Part shown: positions 1 through 7,949 of the stretch, in pieces | Layout of the letters: each line of letters begins with the position of its first letter | Numbering within the stretch: position 1 is the stretch's first letter | From: an uncultured Bacteroidia bacterium | Lineage (GTDB): Bacteria > Bacteroidota > Bacteroidia > Bacteroidales > UBA932 | DNA length: 33,201 nucleotides | Direction of reading: 5' to 3' | Assembly (NCBI GenBank): GCA_902791945.1 | Contig: CADAXR010000026.1 | Span: forward strand, 1-33,201 | Position numbers and translations under genes: made by a program | The notes under the pieces: model-generated | Seen by the model: the letters and a program-made list of their open reading frames with translations, nothing else | Database searches by the model: none | Told to the model about the DNA's origin: nothing

Positions 1-287
1 CCGATGCGGTAGCGGCCCGTCGGGACCACCACGGTCCCGCCGCCTGCCGCCGCAGCAGCGTCAATAGTCTGCTGGAAAGCCATTGTCTGGAGTTCCTCCA
101 GCCCGGGGGTAGCGCCGTAATCCAGCACCGAAAAGCGCCTGGCATCCTTCAGGGAAGGTCCTTTGGGGGTCTTGAAGAACCATTTGTCGATCGGAGTCCC
201 GTCAGGCCAGGTCTGCCTGGCCTTGCCTTCCGTCATGGAAGACAGGCAGAGGACTGCAAGGACCAGGAGGAGGATTTTGCCTTTCAT
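1..287 (-). CDS. Secreted GH28-like (polygalacturonase family) protein, N-terminal part only
   Basis: This is the first ~95 codons of a gene that runs off the left edge of the window. The translation starts MKGKILLLVLAVLCLSS, a short basic and hydrophobic signal peptide, so the product should be exported. It continues with WPDGTPIDKWF, then FSVLDYGATPG and a stretch ending GGGTVVVPTGRYRIG. That tract (a DYGA turn, an AFQQTIDAA helix, then GGGTVVVPTGRY) is the usual entry into the right-handed beta-helix of GH28 polygalacturonases and Pectate_lyase_3 proteins. The WPDGTPI opening resembles Bacteroidetes GH28 enzymes. The catalytic aspartates would lie outside the window, so activity and substrate cannot be judged. 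The ATG overlaps the TGA of the upstream OstA-like gene (ATGA), which suggests translational coupling, although a pectin-type hydrolase is an odd partner for envelope-assembly genes. Confidence 0.72.
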   Translation of the reverse strand, partial: MKGKILLLVLAVLCLSSMTEGKARQTWPDGTPIDKWFFKTPKGPSLKDARRFSVLDYGATPGLEELQTMAFQQTIDAAAAAGGGTVVVPTGRYRI

Positions 288-2959
288 TTTTTGTTCTTCC
301 GCTGAAGTTTTTCGAGATAACGCTGCTTGTAACGCTCGAGCATGGCGGCTTCCTTCTCCTCCTGCTTTTTCTGCTTCTGAAGGAACTTCAGTGTGCGCTT
401 ACGCTTCTTCGCCTTGGCTTTCTCGGCCTTAGCCGCAGCCTTCTCGGCGTCGATACGGTCCTTCTCAGCCCACTTGGCTTCGAGGGCCGCCTGTTTTTCA
501 GCCCTCTTGCGCTCGCGCTCGGCCTTCTTCATGGCTTTCAGCTCCTCGGGGGTGGGAACGTGGACCTTGCCGTCAGGGGCGCTTCCCGAATTGGCGGAAA
601 GTGAATCGCCGGGATTGACGGAAAGGGAGTCGGCTCCCTGCGCAAGGCTGTCAGCCTGTGCGGCAAGGCCATTGACGGACAGGCTGTCGCCGATGGCGGC
701 GAGGGAATCCCTGAGTGTATTGAAGTCGATGCTGTCCTGCGCGGCTTCCCTTGCCGCAGCGGCCTCGGCCCGCCTTCTCGCGGCGGCCGCATCAAGCGAA
801 TCCCTCTCCTCAAGCATCTTGTAGATCTTCGCCATGTGGCCGGGGAAATACACTGCCGTCTCCTTGAAATCAGGTCTCTCATGGGAGGCATACTCCTTCC
901 TCTCGGAAGGCCTCGGGACGAGCGGAGTCACATCCTCCCTCCCCTCAGGCCGCTTCTCGGGCTCCCAGCGGAAGCCCTTGAGCTGGCGCTCTTCCTTCGG
1001 CAGCTGGACGACCGGATAGGCGTCGTTCTTGGCTTCGTCGAAATAGAATATCCTGTCCACCTGCCCGTCCACGAAGAGGGCGGAGAGCATCTTGGATTCG
1101 ACTTTGTTGACGGTCGCGAGCGAGCCGTTCTCCTCGAGGTAGAATATGGCTGCGGCGCCTCCGAGCCCGTCGAAACGCTTAAGGGCCGCAGTCGAGTCAA
1201 AGTAGGCAAGCACTTCGGCGCCCCTTATCTGGTCGAAAAGGGCCGCAGTCGTGTCCTCGGCGGTCGTCACGAAGGCATTCGACATAAGGCTCGCCTTGTC
1301 GATAGCCCCGTTTTTGGTCGCGACGAATATACTGTCGGCAACATACTGCCTGTTACCCTCGTTGTACACTATGGGGTCCAGATAGAGCCTGTAGAGGGAG
1401 TCCAGCGCAGTGTACACCAGCGAGTCGCAGACGAACTGGGTGTCTTCCTTGTACATCTTGACCCTCGAAAGTGCGTACGCCACATCGATTTTCGTCGTAT
1501 CGGGCGGAGGCAGGGTGTCAGCCGGCGCAGCCAGGGTGTCCGCGGGGGCGAGAGATTCCTCGGCTTCGCTCGGAATGACAGCGAGGGAATCGCTCGGCGT
1601 AACAGCGAGAGAATCGCTCGGAATGACAGAGAGAGAATCGCTCAGCGAGACAGAGAGAGAGTCGGGCAGGGCAGATTCCTCGGCTTCGCTCGGAATGACA
1701 GGAGGCTTGGCCTCAGGGGCGGGAGGGGCGGCATCGCCCTTTTTCTCGGTGCCCGGGGCGGGCTCGGCGGCGCCCTTTTTCTCGATGGCGGGAGGGGTTT
1801 CGGCAGCGCCCTTTTTCTTGGCGCCGGGAGGGTCCGGAGGACGGTTGGGGTCGTTCGCGGCGGCCTCTTCCGCGGCCTTGGCGGCGGCTTCGGCAGCCTT
1901 GCGCCGGTACTCCGTCACGGGGTCTCCGGCAAGGTCCTCGAGCCTCGTCTCAGCGGCCTTGATTTCGCCGGGAGCGAAATCGCACTTCCTCATAGAAAGG
2001 AATATCAGCGTGTCTGCACCGATGTAGAGAGTGTCACGCCTGCCGTCGCTTTCGCTGACGGACATCACGGCCGGGTCGCGGGTCATGTGGACCCTGGACA
2101 GCGAATCCACGTACTCCAGACGGCCGGCGAGGCCGTAGGCGTTGCGGGTCGTGTCCATCACCTCGGCGTGGCCGAGCATCTCGACCGTGAAAAGCCCCTT
2201 GTCATAGAAAAGCGAATCGGACCAGCCCTCCTGCTTTTCGTTCATTATGTGGACTCTCTTCCGGAAAAAGAAAAGATCGACGTCCCTCTTGTAGTAGCCG
2301 TCGTCGGCGGACAGCATGCCGTCGTCCTTCCAGGCGTCGGTGCCGTAGCCGAAATAGGCCGTATTCTCATCCGAGCGGTACATGAGGCGCGATGTCTTCA
2401 CGAACACCGAGTCGGTGTACATGTTGACGTTGTCCATGAAGGTGAATTTCTTCTCCTTGGCCTCGTAGGAGCCGTAGCGGCTTTCGATTATCTGGCCGTC
2501 CTTGTCACGCATGGATCCGCCGCTCTGGAAGATGGCGACGGAGTCCTTGGTGTTGTAGTCGAGGTAGCGGGTGCGGAGGACGTTCTTGTCCTTGTCCTCC
2601 AGCTGGACCACCGACCCGCGGAACTTAGCCATATCCTCGTCGATGACATAGTCGGCCGTCTCGCTGGAGAGGGTCGTCTGGTCCTGGATCAGCTTGACGT
2701 GTCCGTAGGCCTTGATGATACGGGTGTCGGTGTTCCAGAGCGCGGTGTCGCAGAGGAGGTAGGTGTTGTTGTGGAAAAAACGGGCGGGGCCGATGACCTT
2801 CCTGTAATGGTAGCCGTCCTCCTCCAGAAGCTGGGCCGACTTAGCGCTTATCAGCGTGACGAGGCTGTCCGACCTGTCTTTCTTCTGGCCGGAAGCCGCC
2901 ACGGCCGACGCCAGAAGCGCCAGGGTCAGCAGCAGAGTTCTGCGGAGGGACCGCACCAT
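284..2959 (-). CDS. OstA/LptA-like outer-membrane assembly protein with a repeat-rich linker
   Basis: This 891-residue protein has a signal peptide (MVRSLRRTLLLTLALLASAVAASGQ). Residues ~30-200 form beta-rich repeats of the OstA_2 (LptA-like) type, with segments such as FFHNNTYLLCDTALWNTDTR and AYGHVKLIQDQTTLSSETADY. In known systems this fold carries lipopolysaccharide across the periplasm. Residues ~354-487 are a low-complexity Ala/Pro/Ser linker containing tandem repeats and two copies of a REP-like element. A second beta-rich part follows (from about VAYALSRVKMYKEDTQ). The last ~85 residues are a highly charged Lys/Glu/Ala predicted coiled coil. Its start overlaps the stop of the SurA-like gene by one base (TGATG), and its own stop overlaps the next ATG. 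The SurA-OstA pairing supports a role in outer-membrane biogenesis. The exact client is inferred. Confidence 0.8.
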   Translation of the reverse strand: MVRSLRRTLLLTLALLASAVAASGQKKDRSDSLVTLISAKSAQLLEEDGYHYRKVIGPARFFHNNTYLLCDTALWNTDTRIIKAYGHVKLIQDQTTLSSETADYVIDEDMAKFRGSVVQLEDKDKNVLRTRYLDYNTKDSVAIFQSGGSMRDKDGQIIESRYGSYEAKEKKFTFMDNVNMYTDSVFVKTSRLMYRSDENTAYFGYGTDAWKDDGMLSADDGYYKRDVDLFFFRKRVHIMNEKQEGWSDSLFYDKGLFTVEMLGHAEVMDTTRNAYGLAGRLEYVDSLSRVHMTRDPAVMSVSESDGRRDTLYIGADTLIFLSMRKCDFAPGEIKAAETRLEDLAGDPVTEYRRKAAEAAAKAAEEAAANDPNRPPDPPGAKKKGAAETPPAIEKKGAAEPAPGTEKKGDAAPPAPEAKPPVIPSEAEESALPDSLSVSLSDSLSVIPSDSLAVTPSDSLAVIPSEAEESLAPADTLAAPADTLPPPDTTKIDVAYALSRVKMYKEDTQFVCDSLVYTALDSLYRLYLDPIVYNEGNRQYVADSIFVATKNGAIDKASLMSNAFVTTAEDTTAALFDQIRGAEVLAYFDSTAALKRFDGLGGAAAIFYLEENGSLATVNKVESKMLSALFVDGQVDRIFYFDEAKNDAYPVVQLPKEERQLKGFRWEPEKRPEGREDVTPLVPRPSERKEYASHERPDFKETAVYFPGHMAKIYKMLEERDSLDAAAARRRAEAAAAREAAQDSIDFNTLRDSLAAIGDSLSVNGLAAQADSLAQGADSLSVNPGDSLSANSGSAPDGKVHVPTPEELKAMKKAERERKRAEKQAALEAKWAEKDRIDAEKAAAKAEKAKAKKRKRTLKFLQKQKKQEEKEAAMLERYKQRYLEKLQRKNKK
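1553..1580. repeat. REP-like 28-bp palindromic element, copy 1 (inside the OstA-like gene)
   Basis: The copy reads AGATTCCTCGG on the plus strand, then CTTCGCTCGG, and ends AATGACA. The arms ATTCC and GGAAT are complementary. Read on the gene strand it is in frame and encodes VIPSEAEES. It is identical base for base to the copy at 1673-1700. Confidence 0.75.
1581..1672. repeat. 24-bp tandem repeats (8-residue SDSL-type units) between the two REP-like copies
   Basis: Between the two REP-like copies are imperfect 24-bp units, translated as VSLSDSLS, VIPSDSLA and VTPSDSLA. The best unit shares its first 15 gene-strand bases (TGTCATTCCGAGCGA) with the neighbouring 28-bp element. The two element copies are exactly 120 bp (five units) apart. 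Confidence 0.7.
1673..1700. repeat. REP-like 28-bp palindromic element, copy 2 (inside the OstA-like gene)
   Basis: This copy is identical to the one at 1553-1580, with the same orientation and reading frame, and again encodes VIPSEAEES. It is followed on the gene strand by ALPDSLS, the start of the tandem serine-rich units. Confidence 0.75.
1736..1843. repeat. 36-bp tandem repeat (KKGAAE-type, three units) in the OstA-like gene
   Basis: GCCCTTTTTCT recurs at 1736, 1772 and 1808, an exact 36-bp period. On the gene strand the units read as 12-residue KKGAAE/KKGDAA blocks followed by Pro/Ala-rich spacers. It is part of the same disordered linker as the 24-bp repeats. Confidence 0.7.
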
Positions 2960-4338
2960 CAGTCTTTCTTGAATTTTTCAGCCCACTCGGGACGGTCGAA
3001 CTGGCAGTCGGAGTACATAGGGTCGATGACTATCCTCGTCGATTTGATCTTGTCGGAGAGGAACTTGTCGATCGCCTTTATCTGCATGTCCATCCGGACC
3101 TGCTGCATGATCTGGCTGTAGTCGTCCTTGAATGTTGCCGTGTGGGCTGGGATTATCTTGTCCACGCGGATGATCTTGTAGACCGTGTTTCCGTTGCGGC
3201 CCTCGTTGTCGAGGGACTCGACCGGCTCGGACACTTCGCCCTCCTTGAGATTCTTGATGGCGGCGTAATCCTGGGGCTTGAGCTGGTCTATCTCGAAATA
3301 GGTGCTGCCGGTCTGGGGGTCCGCCATCTGGCCGCCGTTGGTCTTTGTGGCGGGATCCTCGGAGTAGAAACGGGCTGCGAGAGGGAACGGAAGGGCGCCG
3401 ACGTTGATCTCATTACGGAGAGAATCGAGTTTGTGGAAAGCAGTCTCACGGTCGGCGTTGGTGTACTGGGGACGGATGAGGATGTGGCGGGCGTTGAACA
3501 TGTCGCCTTTTTTCTCAAGCACCTCGATGATGTGGAATCCGTCCGGGGTCTCGACTATCTGGGATATGATCCCGGGCTTGAGGGACATGGCGGCGTCCGA
3601 GAACACGGGCCAGAAAATCGACTTCGACGCCATGCCGAGCTCGCCGCCCTTGCGGGCGCTGCCCGGGTCCTCGGAGTAGATGCGGGCGAGGGTCGAGAAC
3701 TTCTCGCCGGCGATAATCCTCTCTCGGAGGCCGAGGAGCTTTTCCTTGACCGCGAGCTTCGCCGCTTCACGGTCCGGGTAGATGCACACCTGGCTGAGCT
3801 GGTACTTGATCGGGACCATCGGGAGGTCCTCGACTTCCACGCTGTCGAGGTACTGCTTCACATCGTAGGGGGTAAGCTCCGGCACGGTGGAAGCCACCTG
3901 CGACTGCTCCTGCTGGGTAAGGCTCTGGTTTTGGAGGGCCTCCTTCCACTCGGCGCGCAGCTTGTAGAGCGGCTTGCCGAAGTATTTTTCCACCTCGGCG
4001 TCGCCGCCGAGCGAGGTCCTGATCTGGTCGATCCTCTGGTTGAGCTCGCCGGCCACCATATCCTCGTTGACGGCCATGGAGTCTATGCGGGCCTGCATAA
4101 GGAAGATCTTGGACTCCATCGACCTTTCGAGCACCTCGCAGCGGACATTGCGGTCCGAGGACATGCCCTGAGCCCGCATCATGCGGACTTCGTCCTCGAT
4201 GTCGGAGATGGTGATGACCTCGCCGCCGACGGTGGCTACAGTCTTGTCTATGACGCCGTTATACTTCTGGGCCGAAGCGGTTGCGAAGGGAAGGAGCAAC
4301 GCCGCGGCCGCGGCATACAGGTATATTTTCATATTCAT
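2959..4338 (-). CDS. SurA-like periplasmic peptidyl-prolyl cis-trans isomerase (parvulin)
   Basis: This 459-residue secreted foldase has a signal peptide (MNMKIYLYAAAAALLLPFATASAQ) and an N-terminal SurA-like helical region (VGGEVITISDIEDEVRMM). Two parvulin (PpiC/rotamase) domains follow. The first carries FSTLARIYSEDPGSARKGGE, then PDGFHIIEVLEKK. The second begins ARHILIR and carries FYSEDPATKTNGGQM. In SurA-type proteins such domains chaperone outer-membrane proteins. The frame is open upstream to 4404, but that region overlaps a -7 promoter element (4393-4400). The ATG at 4338, after an A-rich AAAAAGAAACGCG leader, is therefore preferred; 4332 is an alternative. It is the first gene of the operon that continues into the OstA-like gene. 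Confidence 0.85.
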   Translation of the reverse strand: MNMKIYLYAAAAALLLPFATASAQKYNGVIDKTVATVGGEVITISDIEDEVRMMRAQGMSSDRNVRCEVLERSMESKIFLMQARIDSMAVNEDMVAGELNQRIDQIRTSLGGDAEVEKYFGKPLYKLRAEWKEALQNQSLTQQEQSQVASTVPELTPYDVKQYLDSVEVEDLPMVPIKYQLSQVCIYPDREAAKLAVKEKLLGLRERIIAGEKFSTLARIYSEDPGSARKGGELGMASKSIFWPVFSDAAMSLKPGIISQIVETPDGFHIIEVLEKKGDMFNARHILIRPQYTNADRETAFHKLDSLRNEINVGALPFPLAARFYSEDPATKTNGGQMADPQTGSTYFEIDQLKPQDYAAIKNLKEGEVSEPVESLDNEGRNGNTVYKIIRVDKIIPAHTATFKDDYSQIMQQVRMDMQIKAIDKFLSDKIKSTRIVIDPMYSDCQFDRPEWAEKFKKD

Positions 4339-4392
4339 CGCGTTTCTTTTTCCGGGCCCGGGCTTTCCAGCAACTACCGGGCCATAATCTTG

Positions 4393-4400
4393 CAAATATA
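4393..4400 (-). promoter_or_regulatory. Putative -7 element for the SurA-like/OstA-like operon
   Basis: The minus strand reads TATATTTG, a perfect match to the Bacteroidetes -7 consensus TAnnTTTG, placed ~55 bases before the ATG at 4338. No good -33 TTG is seen at the expected spacing, so the call rests on the -7 alone. Confidence 0.5.
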
Positions 4401-4424
4401 GCAATAATTCATTGAAGTTTATAT

Positions 4425-4455
4425 TTTGAAGTAGCGTGCGGATTTTTTATATTTG
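4425..4455 (+). promoter_or_regulatory. Bacteroidetes-type promoter for galE operon
   Basis: A -33 TTTG (4425-4428) and a -7 TATATTTG (4448-4455) are separated by 19 bases, the spacing expected of the Bacteroidetes housekeeping sigma factor. The start codon of galE lies ~32 bases downstream. The element is divergent from the minus-strand promoter at 4393-4400. Confidence 0.65.
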
Positions 4456-4487
4456 CCAATTATAACACAACATTAAAACCTGGACTA

Positions 4488-5528
4488 ATGGCGAAAAAGA
4501 CCGTTCTGGTTTCCGGCGGAGCCGGATTCATCGGATCCCACGTAAGCGTGGAGCTCATAGAGGCCGGCTACGACGTCGTAGTGGCCGACAACCTTTCCAA
4601 CTGCGACATGACCGGCTACGAAGGCCTCTGCAAGATAACAGGCAGGGACGACATCCCCTTCGTAAAGACCGATTTCTGCTCGGAGGAGCAGACTGAGGCG
4701 CTGTTTTCCTCCTACAAGATTGACGCCGTGATCCATTTCGCCGCCTTCAAGGCCGTCGGCGAAAGCGTCGCGAAGCCGGTGATGTATTATAAAAACAATC
4801 TCACATCCTTCCTCAACGTCCTCGAGGCCGCCTCGGCCCACGGATGCCACAACGTGCTCTTCTCCTCATCCGCGACGGTGTACGGAGAGCCCGACAAGGT
4901 GCCCGTGACGGAGCAGTCCCCGCGCAAACCCGCGACCTCCCCGTACGGGAACACCAAGCAGATGTGCGAAGACATCCTGCAGGACACCGTGCGCGCAACC
5001 GCCGGCACTGAAGGAGAGATAAAAGGTATCCTTCTCCGCTACTTCAACCCCATCGGAGCCCATCCTTCCGCCCTCATCGGCGAACTCCCGAGGGGAGTGC
5101 CCAACAACCTCGTCCCCTTCATCACCCAGACGGCCATCGGCCGCCGCGAGTGCCTCTCCATCTTCGGCAACGACTACCCTACCCCCGACGGGACGTGCCT
5201 CCGCGACTACATCGACATCGTCGATCTCGCCAAGGCCCACGTCTGCGCCGTCGCGAGGATGATGGACGGGAAGATGGAAGCCGGCTGCGAGGTCTACAAC
5301 ATCGGCACCGGGCGCCCGGTCTCCGTCCTCGAGCTCGTCAACGCTTTCGAGAAGGTCAACAATCTCAAACTCAACTACAGGTTCGCCCCGAGGCGCGACG
5401 GCGACGTGACCGCCATCTGGGCAGACCCTTCACTTGCCAACAAAGTCCTCGGCTGGAAGGCTGAGCGCAGCGTCGAAGAGACGCTCGCCGCCGCCTGGGC
5501 CTGGGAGAAACACCTTGCAGGAAAATGA
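4488..5528 (+). CDS. galE: UDP-glucose 4-epimerase
   Basis: This 346-residue short-chain dehydrogenase/reductase interconverts UDP-glucose and UDP-galactose in the cytoplasm, supplying galactose for glycans and the Leloir pathway. The NAD-binding glycine motif SGGAGFIGSH is at residues 9-18. The SSSATVYG strand (126-133) and the catalytic pair Y153/K157 (SPYGNTK) are present. DGTCLRDYIDIVDLAKAH and VYNIGTGRPVSVLEL are typical GalE signatures. Length is normal for the family (about 340). It is the first gene of its operon behind a clear promoter. Its TGA overlaps the ATG of the DUF819 gene (ATGA). Related UDP-hexose or UDP-HexNAc epimerases are possible, but the motifs favour GalE. Confidence 0.92.
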   Translation: MAKKTVLVSGGAGFIGSHVSVELIEAGYDVVVADNLSNCDMTGYEGLCKITGRDDIPFVKTDFCSEEQTEALFSSYKIDAVIHFAAFKAVGESVAKPVMYYKNNLTSFLNVLEAASAHGCHNVLFSSSATVYGEPDKVPVTEQSPRKPATSPYGNTKQMCEDILQDTVRATAGTEGEIKGILLRYFNPIGAHPSALIGELPRGVPNNLVPFITQTAIGRRECLSIFGNDYPTPDGTCLRDYIDIVDLAKAHVCAVARMMDGKMEAGCEVYNIGTGRPVSVLELVNAFEKVNNLKLNYRFAPRRDGDVTAIWADPSLANKVLGWKAERSVEETLAAAWAWEKHLAGK

Positions 5529-6721
5529 AAATTGCAGGAATAATCATTCTCGTCCTCTTCTACTGCCTTGCTCCGGCCGGAGTCCTCTGGCTGTGCCGCA
5601 AGGTCAAGTGGATCGGCAAGATAGGCCCGATCCTCATGCTCTACTTCATCGGAGCCATCATTGCCAACATCGGCATATTTCCCGCCGGGGAGCCCGTCAA
5701 CTGGCTTCAGAAGGTGTTTGCCGGAGCGCCGAAGGTGCAGGACCTGCTGAGCAGCGCCATGATCCCTCTCGCGATTCCGCTGATGCTCTTCTCCTTCACC
5801 TTCCGCAAGAGCGAGACCCGCGACACCCTTATCGCGATGGTGACCGGCCTTGCGGCGGTCGTCATAGCCGTGGTGGCGGGCTACCCGCTGTTCAGCGGCC
5901 ACATCAATGACGCGCCGCGGGTGGCCGGCATGTACACTGCCTGCCTCACAGGCGGCACCGTCAACATGGCCTCCGTCTCGACGGCCCTCGGCGTCGAGGG
6001 GCAGCAGTACGCCCTCCTCAACACCTACGACATGATAGTCTCGTTCACCTATCTTGTCTTCATAATGGCCTTCGGAATCCGCCTCGCCCGCAAGATCCTC
6101 CCGGTCAAGACCCTCGACTACAACGAGGCCGCGATCCAGGCCGAGCTTGAAAAGTCGGGCGCGAACCCGTACAAGGGCATTTTCGAGTGGAAAGGCTTCA
6201 AGGACGTTCTCGCCCTCATCGGGGTAACAATCCTTATCGTCGCGGTCTCCGCCGGCGTCGCCTTCGGTCTTTCGAAGCTCCTCCCGGGGACGTTCATGAT
6301 GTTCTTCATCCTCACGATTACAACCCTCGGTATCGCCGCTTCTTTCATTAAGCCCGTCCACGACAAGAAATTCGGCTACGAGACCGGCATGTATTTCATC
6401 TACATCTTCTCGATCGTGGTGGCCTCGATGGCCAACGTGAGGGCGCTCGATTTCAGCGGAGCCCTCTGGACGATAGGCTTCCTCGCCTTCGTCGAAGTCG
6501 TGTCCCTGACGCTCCAGGTGCTCTCGGCATGGCTCTTCAAGGTGGACGCCGACACCGCCGTCATCGCCTCGGTGACCTACATCAACTCGCCGCCCTTCGT
6601 CCCCATGATTGCCGCCTCGATGAAAAACAGCCGTGTCCTTATGCCCGGCCTTTCGATAGGCATCATCGGCTACGCTGCCGGCAACTACCTCGGCGTGCTT
6701 ATTGCAACCCTCTTCGGATAG
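5525..6721 (+). CDS. DUF819 family integral membrane protein
   Basis: This 398-residue protein is almost entirely hydrophobic helices, roughly 10-12 predicted membrane segments. Signatures such as LSSAMIPLAIPLMLFSF, MYTACLTGGTVNMASVSTAL and TYINSPPFVPMIAASMKN match the DUF819 (YjcL-like) family. The molecular function of that family is not established; its fold suggests a transporter. The start overlaps the galE stop and the end lies one base before the acyltransferase ATG, so it is co-transcribed and probably co-translated with both. The company of galE and a PlsC-like enzyme hints at envelope metabolism, but this is only context. Confidence 0.85.
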   Translation: MKIAGIIILVLFYCLAPAGVLWLCRKVKWIGKIGPILMLYFIGAIIANIGIFPAGEPVNWLQKVFAGAPKVQDLLSSAMIPLAIPLMLFSFTFRKSETRDTLIAMVTGLAAVVIAVVAGYPLFSGHINDAPRVAGMYTACLTGGTVNMASVSTALGVEGQQYALLNTYDMIVSFTYLVFIMAFGIRLARKILPVKTLDYNEAAIQAELEKSGANPYKGIFEWKGFKDVLALIGVTILIVAVSAGVAFGLSKLLPGTFMMFFILTITTLGIAASFIKPVHDKKFGYETGMYFIYIFSIVVASMANVRALDFSGALWTIGFLAFVEVVSLTLQVLSAWLFKVDADTAVIASVTYINSPPFVPMIAASMKNSRVLMPGLSIGIIGYAAGNYLGVLIATLFG

Positions 6722-6722
6722 G

Positions 6723-7949
6723 ATGAAACGTATTCAGGACAGGGATCCGCTCTACAATTTCCTCAGGCCGTATATCTGCAGGTCATTCAAGCGGAGCTAC
6801 AGGAAGATAGAGTTCCTCGGAGATTTCCCGAAGGACGGGGCGGTCATCTTCGCGCCCAATCACGCGAATGCGCTGATGGACGCCCTCGCCATCCTGACCC
6901 TCTCCGACGGGCCGACCGTGTTCGTCGCCCGTGCCGACATATTCCGCAAAAAGACCGTGAGGAACATCCTCACCTTCCTCAAGATCCTCCCCATCAACCG
7001 CATACGCGACGGCGTCGAATCCCTCAAGGAGAACGACGGGATCACCGCCCAGTGCATCGACTGCCTCCGCGACAAGGTACCCTTCTGCATACTTCCGGAA
7101 GGGACCCACAGGACGCAGCACAGCCTTCTTCCGCTAAGGAAGGGCATCGCACGTATAGCCTTCGGCACCTACGAAGTCGTAAAAGACGAGATGCCGGTCT
7201 ATATCGTGCCCGTGGGGCTGGAATACGAGGATTTCTACAGATTCCGTTCGACCCTCCTGGTAAACACCGGCAAGCCCATCCTGCTCCAGGATTTCATCCG
7301 TGAGCACGAGGGACTGGACGAGCAGCAGCTGATGCGCCAGCTGCTCCTGCTGCTCGAAGAGAGGATGAAGGAGACGATTGTCTATATCCCTTCCGGAAAA
7401 GACTACGCCGCGCATTGGGAGCTTGTCAACATGGGGCTCTCCAAGGACCGGCCGAGGGGGCTCCACGCCAGGATGAAGCGCCTCCGCGAAGAGGCGGAAA
7501 AGGTCGTGGACCGGCGGCAGATGCGCCGGGCGATCCGCCGCCGCAAATGGAGGATCCGCAGGGGTATTTCCCTTAACAGCATGGTACGGCGAAGGGGACT
7601 GGCCCACGTCCTCGGCAATTCGCTCCTGCTTCTTCTGACCCTGCCGCTATTCCTTGCGGCTTCGGTACTGATTGCCCCGGGCCTCATCGCATTTTCATCC
7701 CTCAAGAGGAAAATGCGCGACCCCGCCTTCCGCAACTCCCTGCGCTTTGTCTGCTACACGCTGCTGAATCCGACGGTCATGCTCCCTGTATGCCTCGGCC
7801 TGCTGTTTGTCATGCCCTGGTGGGCCTGCCTCGCAGCCTATGCGGCGTGCTTTTTCGCGCCTGCGGTATTCTACGACTGGATAAACGGGGTCTCCGACAC
7901 CGTCTCGGACATCAAGCTGCTTTCATCTCTTCCATCAGAAGAGCAATAA
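6723..7949 (+). CDS. PlsC-like 1-acylglycerol-3-phosphate acyltransferase family protein
   Basis: This 408-residue protein has an N-terminal glycerophosphate acyltransferase domain. The catalytic block is NHANALMD (residues 46-53), the Bacteroidetes variant of the HX4D motif with one extra residue. ILPINRIRDG and LPEGTHR (around residue 126) match acyltransferase blocks II and III. The second half adds a basic stretch (RRQMRRAIRRRKWRIRRG) and two hydrophobic hairpins (~290-325 and ~345-380). This suggests a membrane-anchored enzyme acylating lysophosphatidate or a related lipid. The ATG at 6723, one base after the DUF819 stop, is preferred over an upstream ATG at 6702 that would overlap that gene by 20 bases. 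The 3' end overlaps convergent dacB by 38 bp. Confidence 0.82.
   Translation: MKRIQDRDPLYNFLRPYICRSFKRSYRKIEFLGDFPKDGAVIFAPNHANALMDALAILTLSDGPTVFVARADIFRKKTVRNILTFLKILPINRIRDGVESLKENDGITAQCIDCLRDKVPFCILPEGTHRTQHSLLPLRKGIARIAFGTYEVVKDEMPVYIVPVGLEYEDFYRFRSTLLVNTGKPILLQDFIREHEGLDEQQLMRQLLLLLEERMKETIVYIPSGKDYAAHWELVNMGLSKDRPRGLHARMKRLREEAEKVVDRRQMRRAIRRRKWRIRRGISLNSMVRRRGLAHVLGNSLLLLLTLPLFLAASVLIAPGLIAFSSLKRKMRDPAFRNSLRFVCYTLLNPTVMLPVCLGLLFVMPWWACLAAYAACFFAPAVFYDWINGVSDTVSDIKLLSSLPSEEQ

Noticed and set aside
836-3121. Long plus-strand open frame (761 codons) opposite the OstA-like and SurA-like genes
   Set aside because: It is antisense to two well-supported genes. Its composition is that of a shadow of GC-rich codons, and no domain or signal is recognisable.
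4339-4404. N-terminal extension of the SurA-like protein (start at 4404)
   Set aside because: The extension has no signal-peptide character and covers a perfect -7 promoter element. The signal peptide begins at the ATG at 4338/4332.
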